DNA from: Lentzea pudingi | GTDB lineage: Bacteria > Actinomycetota > Actinomycetes > Mycobacteriales > Pseudonocardiaceae | DNA: 64,000 bases | Assembly (NCBI RefSeq): GCF_014646255.1 | Contig: NZ_BMNC01000005.1 | Location: 273,402-337,401, forward strand | Direction of reading: 5' to 3' | Shown here: piece after piece, positions 58,483 to 64,000 of the stretch | Position numbering within the stretch: the stretch's first letter is position 1 | Layout: every line of letters starts with the position of its first letter | Made by a program: the position numbers and the translations under genes | The notes under the pieces: generated by a model | What the model was told of the DNA's origin: nothing | What the model saw: the letters and a program-made list of their open reading frames with translations, nothing else | Database searches by the model: none

Positions 58483-59603
58483 ACAGGCTCGATTTCGACC
58501 CGTTGCTCGACGACCTGGAGACGCGCGTCCTCGTGTGCTGCGGCTCCGGCGGGGTCGGCAAGACGACGACCGCGGCGGCGCTGGCGTTGCGCGCGGCCGA
58601 GCGCGGCAGGCGCGTGGTCGTGCTGACGATCGACCCGGCGCGGCGCCTCGCGCAGTCGCTGGGCCTGCGGGAACTGGACAACCACCCGCGCGAGGTCGTC
58701 GTGGACGGCTTCGAGCCCAAGGGTGAGCTGTTCGCGATGATGCTCGACATGCGTCGCACGTTCGACGACATGGTGCTGACCCACGCGGGCCGCGACCGGG
58801 CCGACCAGATCCTGTCGAACCCCTTCTACCAGACCATTTCCTCGTCGTTCTCCGGCACGCAGGAGTACATGGCGATGGAGAAGCTGGGCCAGCTGGTGGC
58901 GCAGGACGAGTGGGACCTGATCATCGTCGACACCCCGCCGTCGCGGTCGGCGCTCGACTTCCTGGACGCGCCGCAGCGGCTCTCGACGGTGCTCGACGGC
59001 AGGTTCATCCGGATGCTGTCGGCACCCGCGCGTGCTTCGGGTCGCGGGTTGTTGAAAATTGTAGGAACCGGCTTCAGCCTTTTCACGCGCGCCGTCTCGA
59101 CGATCGTCGGCGGCCAGCTGTTGCAGGACGCTTCAACCTTTGTTCAGGCTTTCGACAGCATGTTCGGCGGATTCCGCGAGCGCGCCCAGCGCACGTACGA
59201 ACTGCTCCGCTCGCCCGGAACCGGGTTCGTGGTGGTGGCCGCGGCCGAACCCGACGCCCTGCGCGAGGCGAGCTATTTCGTGGAGCGGCTCAGCGCCGAG
59301 AAGATGCCGTTGTGCGGGCTCGTCGCGAACAGGACGCACCCCGTGCTGGCGGCGGACCTGCCCGCGGCGAAGGCGCTCGCCGCAGCGGACGACCTCGACC
59401 GCTCCGGTGACGCGCCGCTCGCCGCGGCAGTGCTCCGGCTGCACGCGGACCGGGTCGCAGTCGCCGATCGTGAGAAGCGGCTGCTGGCCCGGTTCACGCG
59501 TGCCCACCCCGGCGTTCCGCTGGTCGGCGTGCCCGCCCTGCCTGCTGACGTGCACGACCTCGACGGCCTCAGAGAGATAGGCCGTCGCCTCGCCGGCGAG
59601 TAG
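58479..59603 (+). CDS. ArsA/Get3-like ATPase, second of a pair (BagB/Rv3680-like)
   Basis: 374 residues from ATG 58479. Walker A CCGSGGVGKTTTAAALALRA, LTIDPARRLAQSLGL (switch I), LIIVDTPPSRSALDFLDAP, and a longer insertion after it (GRGLLKIVGTGFSLFTRAVSTIVGGQLL) that forms a hydrophobic region comparable with Get3 client-binding helices. Coupled to the first ATPase by a 4-bp overlap, so a heteromeric complex is expected. Converges on whiB4, 4 bp apart. Confidence 0.88.
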   Translation: MNRLDFDPLLDDLETRVLVCCGSGGVGKTTTAAALALRAAERGRRVVVLTIDPARRLAQSLGLRELDNHPREVVVDGFEPKGELFAMMLDMRRTFDDMVLTHAGRDRADQILSNPFYQTISSSFSGTQEYMAMEKLGQLVAQDEWDLIIVDTPPSRSALDFLDAPQRLSTVLDGRFIRMLSAPARASGRGLLKIVGTGFSLFTRAVSTIVGGQLLQDASTFVQAFDSMFGGFRERAQRTYELLRSPGTGFVVVAAAEPDALREASYFVERLSAEKMPLCGLVANRTHPVLAADLPAAKALAAADDLDRSGDAPLAAAVLRLHADRVAVADREKRLLARFTRAHPGVPLVGVPALPADVHDLDGLREIGRRLAGE

Positions 59604-59607
59604 GTGG

Positions 59608-59898
59608 TTACCCGACCCGGGTGTCCTCGACGTGGTCCTGACGGGCGTTGTCGAGAAGCTCGAGCCACGAGTCGACGTCCGGACGGCGGCGCAGCAGAGC
59701 ACGGCGTTCGCGCTCGGTCATGCCTCCCCAGACCCCGAACTCGATCTTGTTGTCGAGCGCTTCGGCCAGGCATTCCATGCGCACCGGGCAACCCAGGCAC
59801 ACGAGCTTCGCCTTGCGCTGCTCCGCACCACGAACGAAGAGCTGGTCCGGCTCCTCGTCACGACACGAAGCGTTGATACGCCAATCCCCCTGGTTCAT
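59608..59898 (-). CDS. whiB4: WhiB4-type iron-sulfur transcription factor
   Basis: 96 residues from ATG 59898; a GTG at 59907 is an alternative. Four conserved cysteines (Cys12, Cys34, Cys37, Cys43; C-x2-C-x5-C) ligate a [4Fe-4S] cluster, and GVWGGMTERERRALLRRR is the Wbl turn and DNA-binding tail. Position between the ArsA-like pair and the class A PBP equals Rv3681c (WhiB4), which in M. tuberculosis is a redox-responsive DNA condenser. An 8-bp-arm inverted repeat lies 59 bp upstream. Confidence 0.93.
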   Translation of the reverse strand: MNQGDWRINASCRDEEPDQLFVRGAEQRKAKLVCLGCPVRMECLAEALDNKIEFGVWGGMTERERRALLRRRPDVDSWLELLDNARQDHVEDTRVG

Positions 59899-59956
59899 AT
59901 CCCCCACTCCTCAGTGCTGTCCAAATGTGGAAATCCGCCACACCCCTGCCACGGAT

Positions 59957-59978
59957 GCCGTAGCGTTCGAGCTACGGC
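59957..59978. promoter_or_regulatory. Inverted repeat upstream of whiB4
   Basis: GCCGTAGC (59957-59964) and GCTACGGC (59971-59978) are perfect reverse complements with 6 bp between. It lies between the divergent whiB4 and PBP genes and may be an operator or a leader hairpin. Confidence 0.5.
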
Positions 59979-60135
59979 TGCATTCCTTGGACGTTGACGG
60001 ACTGTAGTGCCGTTCGGTTCCCTGTCCAAGCCTGGGTCACCCGACTGTTACCTGTCGTGCGTATGACTACTCATGCTGAGTAACGACACTTACTGATCAC
60101 CTTCACCCGTTCGTGTACGGCGTACGCTGACCTGC

Positions 60136-62568
60136 GTGCGAGTCAGGAATGGCGTGCTCAAGATGCTCGGCCTGTGCCTGCTGGCTGGGGTTCTCCTCGC
60201 CGGCATGCTGTTCCCAGTCGTGGGTGCGACAGGCCTCGTCTCGAACAGGGCCAGCGACACGGTGGACAGCATCTCGGCCGACCTCGTGACGACGGATCCT
60301 CCGTTGATCACCACGGTCACGGACAAGGAGGGCGCCCCGATCGCCTACCTGTTCGACCAGTACAGAGTGCTGACACCTCCCGAGAAGATCTCGCCGACCA
60401 TGAAGGCGGCGCTGATCTCGGTCGAGGACCGCCGGTTCTACGAGCACCAGGGCGTCGACTGGAAGGGCACGATCCGTGCGGGTCTGACGAACCAGGTCAG
60501 CGGCTCGGTGTCGCAGGGCGCGTCGACGCTGACCCAGCAGTACGTCAAGAACTACCTGGTCCACGTGGTCGCCAGGAACAACAAGCTGGAGCAGGCCAAG
60601 GCCCAGGAGCAGACCATCGCGCGCAAGATGCGCGAGGCCCGGATCTCGTTGCAGCTGGAGCGCAAGCTCGGCAAGGAGGAGATCCTCGCCCGCTACCTCA
60701 ACGTCGTTCCTTTTGGTTCGACCATTTACGGCATCGCGGCGGCGGCGCAGGCTTACTTCAACACGACTCCGGACAAGTTGACGGTTCCCCAGTCGGCGAT
60801 GCTCGCGGGAATGGTGAACAGTCCGTCAGCGCTCGACCCCGAAGCGTATCCGGACAAAGCGATGGACCGCCGCAACAAAGTGATCGACAGGATGGTCGAG
60901 AACGACAAGCTGTCGCGCGACGCGGGTGAGGCGGCGAAGAAGGAGGGACTGGGGCTCGCGACTCCGGTCCGCACCCCGCCGAACGGCTGTGTCGGTGCCG
61001 GTCCGGAAAACGGCTTCTTCTGCTCGTACGTCGTGAATTACCTGCAGCGCGCGGGTTTCAGCGAGGAGCAGCTGCGCACCGGCGGCTACGTCATCCAGAC
61101 CACTTTGGACCGTGCGGTCACCTCCCAGGCCAAGGCGGCGGCCGAGGCGGGTGTCGGCAAGACCATCGACGGCATCGCGAACACGATGGCGGTCGTCAAG
61201 CCCGGCAAGGAGCGCCACGACGTGCTGGCGCTGGTCGCGAACCGCGACTACGGCCTGAAGTCCGATCTGCGCCAGACGACGTACGACCTGCCGAGCGGCG
61301 TGGAGAACAAGTTCGGCGCGGGTTCGATCTACAAGGTCTTCACGGCCGCGGCGGCGCTGGAGAAGGGTCTCGGCATCGAGAACGTCATCCCGACACCGAC
61401 CTCGCACACGTCGCGGGTCTTCAAGGGTGGCGCCCAGCGCTGCCCGAGCACCGGCGAGCCCGGCACGCGCTGGTACTGCCTGTCGAACTTCGACTCGAGC
61501 TACCCGTCGTCGATGACGCTGCAGCAGGCCCTCGCCACGTCGCCGAACACCGGCTTCGTGATCCTCGAGGAGCAGACCGGCATGGACGCGGTCGTGGACA
61601 TGGCCTCGCGCCTGGGCATGCGCGAGACGATGGCGACGAACCTGCAGGGCACGAGGCCGGACCCGAAGGCCAAGGACAAGCAGAACCGCATCTCGCAGAC
61701 GGAGTTCTACAAGCAGAACGGCGGCAACGCGTCGTTCACGCTCTCCCCGGCCCCGGTGTCCACTTTGGAGCTCGCGAACGTGGCGGCGACCATCGTGAGC
61801 GGCGGCAGGTGGTGCCCGCCCACGCCGATCGCGAAGGTGCTGGACCGCAACGGCAAGTCCGTCCCCGTCAACGAGGCGCCGTGCGAGCAGGTCGTCGCCG
61901 AGGGACTCGCGAACGGCCTGGCGGTCGGCATGAGCAAGGACGACGTCGGCAACGGCACCGCGGCCCAGGCCGCCCGCAACGCCAAGTGGACCCGTCCGAT
62001 GATCGCCAAGACGGGCACCACCGAGGAGTACAAGTCGGCGGCGTTCATCGGCGCGACCCCGGACTTCGCGGGCGCCGTGCAGACGTTCAACGACGGCACC
62101 TCGCCCCGTCCGATCTGCCTCGGCGCCCAGCCCCGGCTGTGCGGCAGCGGCAACATCTTCGGCGGCACGATCCCGGCCAAGACGTGGTTCGAGACGATGA
62201 CGAAGGTGCACGGCGCCGCGCCCGCGTCCCCGCTGCCGCAGGTGGAACAGCGCTACCTCAAGGGCGGCCGCGAGATCCAGGTGCCGGACGTGGTGGGCAA
62301 GCAGATCAACGACGCCACGCGGATCCTGGACCAGGCCGGCTACAAGGTGAGCCAGCAGTCGGTGAACTCGGAGCAGCCGAAGGGGACGGTCGTCAGCCAG
62401 TCGCCGCGCGGCAACGCGTTGCGCGGCACGGTGATCACGCTGTCGGTGAGCTCGGGGTACGTGCCGCCGCCGGTGGCCTCGGAACCGCCGGCCCAGCCGC
62501 CGCCGAACCCCGGCAACCCCGGTAACCAGCCGCCACCGGTCACGCTGCCGACCGAGCCGAACCGCTAG
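60136..62568 (+). CDS. ponA: Class A penicillin-binding protein with C-terminal PASTA domain
   Basis: 810 residues from GTG 60136. TACGCT at 60123-60128 would give a leaderless transcript. A transmembrane anchor (~10-33) is followed by the GT51 glycosyltransferase (SVEDRRFYEHQGVDWKG; GASTLTQQYVKNYL) and the transpeptidase: Ser397 in AGSIYKVFTA, SPN in ATSPNTGF, and KTGT at Lys625 (IAKTGTTEEYK). One PASTA domain (~712-775, VPDVVGKQINDATRILDQAG) and a Pro-rich tail follow. Matches PonA2/Rv3682, a bifunctional cell-wall synthase. The 3' end overlaps the convergent gntR gene by 4 bp. Confidence 0.95.
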   Translation: MRVRNGVLKMLGLCLLAGVLLAGMLFPVVGATGLVSNRASDTVDSISADLVTTDPPLITTVTDKEGAPIAYLFDQYRVLTPPEKISPTMKAALISVEDRRFYEHQGVDWKGTIRAGLTNQVSGSVSQGASTLTQQYVKNYLVHVVARNNKLEQAKAQEQTIARKMREARISLQLERKLGKEEILARYLNVVPFGSTIYGIAAAAQAYFNTTPDKLTVPQSAMLAGMVNSPSALDPEAYPDKAMDRRNKVIDRMVENDKLSRDAGEAAKKEGLGLATPVRTPPNGCVGAGPENGFFCSYVVNYLQRAGFSEEQLRTGGYVIQTTLDRAVTSQAKAAAEAGVGKTIDGIANTMAVVKPGKERHDVLALVANRDYGLKSDLRQTTYDLPSGVENKFGAGSIYKVFTAAAALEKGLGIENVIPTPTSHTSRVFKGGAQRCPSTGEPGTRWYCLSNFDSSYPSSMTLQQALATSPNTGFVILEEQTGMDAVVDMASRLGMRETMATNLQGTRPDPKAKDKQNRISQTEFYKQNGGNASFTLSPAPVSTLELANVAATIVSGGRWCPPTPIAKVLDRNGKSVPVNEAPCEQVVAEGLANGLAVGMSKDDVGNGTAAQAARNAKWTRPMIAKTGTTEEYKSAAFIGATPDFAGAVQTFNDGTSPRPICLGAQPRLCGSGNIFGGTIPAKTWFETMTKVHGAAPASPLPQVEQRYLKGGREIQVPDVVGKQINDATRILDQAGYKVSQQSVNSEQPKGTVVSQSPRGNALRGTVITLSVSSGYVPPPVASEPPAQPPPNPGNPGNQPPPVTLPTEPNR

Positions 62569-63212
62569 CCCAGCATCGCGTTGAGGCGCTTCACGCTCAC
62601 GTCGACGTGAGCGCGGATCTCGGCGACCGCCGTGTCGCGGTCGCCGAGGCGGAGGGCGTCGAGGATGGCGCGGTGCTCGGCGATCACCTCGTCCGGCGTC
62701 TCCTGCTTCGAGAGCACCGTGAGGTAGAAGCGCAGTTCCTTGGTCAGCCCGGCGAAGAACTCGTCCAGCCTGGTGCTGTCGAGCAGCGCGACGATCGCCT
62801 GGTGGAACGCGAGGTCGCGGTCGACGATCTGGCTCCCGTCGTTCTCGGCGGCCTCGACGAGCGCGTCGAACGCGTTGGTGATCGCTTCGAGCTGCTCCGG
62901 ACGCGGGGTGCGGGCGAGCGCGGCGGTCTCCAGGCGTTCGCGGGCCGTGTAGAGGGCCTCGATCTTCTCCCGCGTGGGCGCGATGACGACGGCGCCGCGG
63001 TTGACCTCGTAGCGCACCAGGCCGGTCAGCTCGAGGATCCGGACGGCCTCGCGGATGGTGTTGCGCGCGACGCCCAGCTCGGCCGCGATCGCGCTCTCCC
63101 TGAGCCTGTCACCAGGGCCGAAGGCGCCCGCCATGATCCGTTCGGACAGGCCGTCGGCGAGCTGCTGGGCCGTGGTGGTGCGGCGCACTTCGAGGCCGTC
63201 GAGGGCTGACAT
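62565..63212 (-). CDS. GntR-family regulator, FadR/FCD subfamily
   Basis: 215 residues from ATG 63212. N-terminal winged helix (AQQLADGLSERIMAGAFGPGDRLRESAIAAELGVARNTIREAVRIL, split) and the FCD domain with metal ligands in DRDLAFHQAIVALL, ITVIAEHRA-like VIAEHRAILDAL and IRAHVDVSV. Divergent from the HAD gene with an operator-rich 52-bp gap. The ligand is likely an organic acid. Confidence 0.9.
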   Translation of the reverse strand: MSALDGLEVRRTTTAQQLADGLSERIMAGAFGPGDRLRESAIAAELGVARNTIREAVRILELTGLVRYEVNRGAVVIAPTREKIEALYTARERLETAALARTPRPEQLEAITNAFDALVEAAENDGSQIVDRDLAFHQAIVALLDSTRLDEFFAGLTKELRFYLTVLSKQETPDEVIAEHRAILDALRLGDRDTAVAEIRAHVDVSVKRLNAMLG

Positions 63213-63229
63213 GGGGCCAGTTTACCCAG

Positions 63230-63257
63230 TTGCCCTACAGTTGAACTGTACTACAGT
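63230..63257. promoter_or_regulatory. GntR operator and HAD-gene promoter
   Basis: TACAGTTGAACTGTA (63236-63250) is a perfect 15-bp palindrome, and ACTGT-ACT-ACAGT (63245-63257) forms a second overlapping dyad. TACAGT (63252-63257) also fits a -10, 16 bp from TTGCCC (63230-63235), predicting a start at about the HAD ATG. Confidence 0.65.
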
Positions 63258-63264
63258 TTGGGTC

Positions 63265-63981
63265 ATGGACCTGACGACGTTCAAGGCGCTCAGCTTCGAC
63301 TGCTACGGCACGCTCATCGACTGGGAGACCGGCATCACCGCCGTGTTCTCGCCGTGGGCTCGCGAACAGGGCCTCGACCTCTCGAACGAGGAACTGCTGC
63401 TGGCGTACAGCAAGGAGGAGGCGGCCGTGGCGGCGGAGGAGCCGTTCCGGTTGTACCCGGACGTGCTCGCGGAGGCGTTCCGGCGCACGGGTGAGAGCTT
63501 GGGCCGCGAGGTGAGCGACGAGTGGGCGCGGCGGCTGGGTTCGTCCGTCGGGGACTGGCCCGCGTTTCCCGACTCGGCGGACGCGTTGGCGCGCCTGGCT
63601 TCCCGCTACAAGTTGATCATCTTGTCCAACGTGCACCGCGACGGGTTCGCGGCCAGCAACCTGCGGCTGCGGGGGGACTTCGCGGCGATCGTCACCGCGC
63701 AGGACGTCGGCGCGTACAAGCCCGCCGAGAACCACTTCCGCGCGCTGGACCGTGAGCTGGATTCGCTGGGCGTGGAGCGTTCGGAGCTGCTGCACGTGGC
63801 GCAGAGCCTGTTCCACGACCACGTGCCGGCCAAGCGCGAGGGCCTGCGGTCCGTGTGGATCAACCGGCGGCACGACCGGCCGGGCTGGGGCGCGACGCCG
63901 GAGCCGTCCGGCGACTACGGCTACGACCTGGAGTTCGGGTCGATGGGCGAGTTCGCGGACGTGGTCGACAAGGCGTTCTGA
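63265..63981 (+). CDS. HAD-superfamily hydrolase, haloacid dehalogenase type II-like
   Basis: 238 residues from ATG 63265. Motif I SFDCYGTLIDWE (nucleophile Asp), motif II ILSNVHRDGF, motif III Lys in GAYKPAENHFRAL, and motif IV LLHVAQSLFHDHVPAK. The second catalytic acid of phosphatase HADs (DxD) is Tyr here (DCYGT), as in 2-haloacid dehalogenases and related proteins. It is likely the target of the divergent GntR regulator. The substrate is not determined. The next base after its stop begins a probable tRNA. Confidence 0.9.
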   Translation: MDLTTFKALSFDCYGTLIDWETGITAVFSPWAREQGLDLSNEELLLAYSKEEAAVAAEEPFRLYPDVLAEAFRRTGESLGREVSDEWARRLGSSVGDWPAFPDSADALARLASRYKLIILSNVHRDGFAASNLRLRGDFAAIVTAQDVGAYKPAENHFRALDRELDSLGVERSELLHVAQSLFHDHVPAKREGLRSVWINRRHDRPGWGATPEPSGDYGYDLEFGSMGEFADVVDKAF

Positions 63982-64000
63982 GCCGGGGTGGCGCAGCGGT
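63982..64000 (+). tRNA. 5' end of a probable tRNA, cut by the window edge
   Basis: GCCGGGG-T-G-GCGC-AGCGGT fits a tRNA 5' end: 7-nt acceptor strand, T8, G9, D-stem GCGC, A14 and the GG of the D-loop. The anticodon and 3' half lie outside the window, so the amino acid cannot be told. It starts at the base following the HAD stop codon. Confidence 0.5.

Noticed and set aside
57490..59603. Arsenite efflux operon
   Set aside because: No ArsB/ArsC/ArsR genes and no arsenite-binding cysteines; synteny points to the Rv3679-Rv3680 Get3-like pair.

Overview
The window is high-GC actinobacterial DNA with many GTG and TTG starts, dense 4-bp ATGA/GTGA gene overlaps, a WhiB protein, actinobacterial TopA/MarP/PonA architectures and a Tad-type 'helicase/secretion' locus. 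Gene order follows, from memory, the Mycobacterium tuberculosis stretch Rv3644c (holB) to Rv3682 (ponA2). The thymidylate kinase fused to an MFS transporter and the accessory gene content suggest a Pseudonocardiales member (Lentzea/Saccharothrix/Lechevalieria-like). It looks like ordinary chromosome: no phage, insertion sequence, CRISPR array or rRNA was seen.

Layout. 1-12 kb: the end of an IclR regulator, then a leftward run of replication and membrane genes (holB, MFS-TMK fusion, a Gln-rich membrane peptide, topA), three tandem paralogous lipoproteins and the proton-pumping pyrophosphatase hppA. 12-22 kb: the helicase/secretion neighbourhood: a DECH-box helicase with a C-terminal four-Cys cluster, a nucleotidyltransferase, a degenerate primase-polymerase domain protein, then the Tad genes (TadG-like, TadE, 53-aa pilin, TadC, TadB, TadA ATPase, CpaE/Ssd). 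Between TadA and CpaE lie an array of 21-bp repeats and three translationally coupled micro-ORFs that I do not recognise. 22-24 kb: a HAD-IB phosphatase followed by a free-standing promoter-RNA-terminator unit at the position of the Ms1 (MTS2823) 6S-like RNA.

24-37 kb: peptidoglycan turnover (nagZ, namZ, a YbbE-like serine hydrolase, murR, murQ) interrupted by a MocR/AhpD pair; nitric-oxide defence (nsrR-hmp with a recognisable NsrR operator); tryptophan catabolism (AsnC regulator, kynA, kynU); a Fic-like protein that has lost its catalytic histidine. 37-48 kb: acsA, nhaA, a holin-like protein, an EphE-like hydrolase without its nucleophile, a flavin monooxygenase/TetR pair with three tandem operators, then the conserved marP-nudix-tlpA-nth-crp block. 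48-64 kb: an MFS exporter, a second beta-clamp-like protein, HIT and oxidoreductase genes, Nudix and metallo-beta-lactamase proteins, a tandem pair of unknown paralogs, ridA, two ArsA/Get3-like ATPases, whiB4, a PASTA-bearing class A PBP, a GntR/HAD pair, and the first 19 nt of a probable tRNA at the edge.

Two themes recur: cell-envelope growth and recycling (nagZ/namZ/murQR, PonA, MarP, Tad system), and proteins whose catalytic residues have been replaced (TMK domain, Prim-Pol, Fic, EphE). Rv numbers, family names and published motifs are recalled, not searched.
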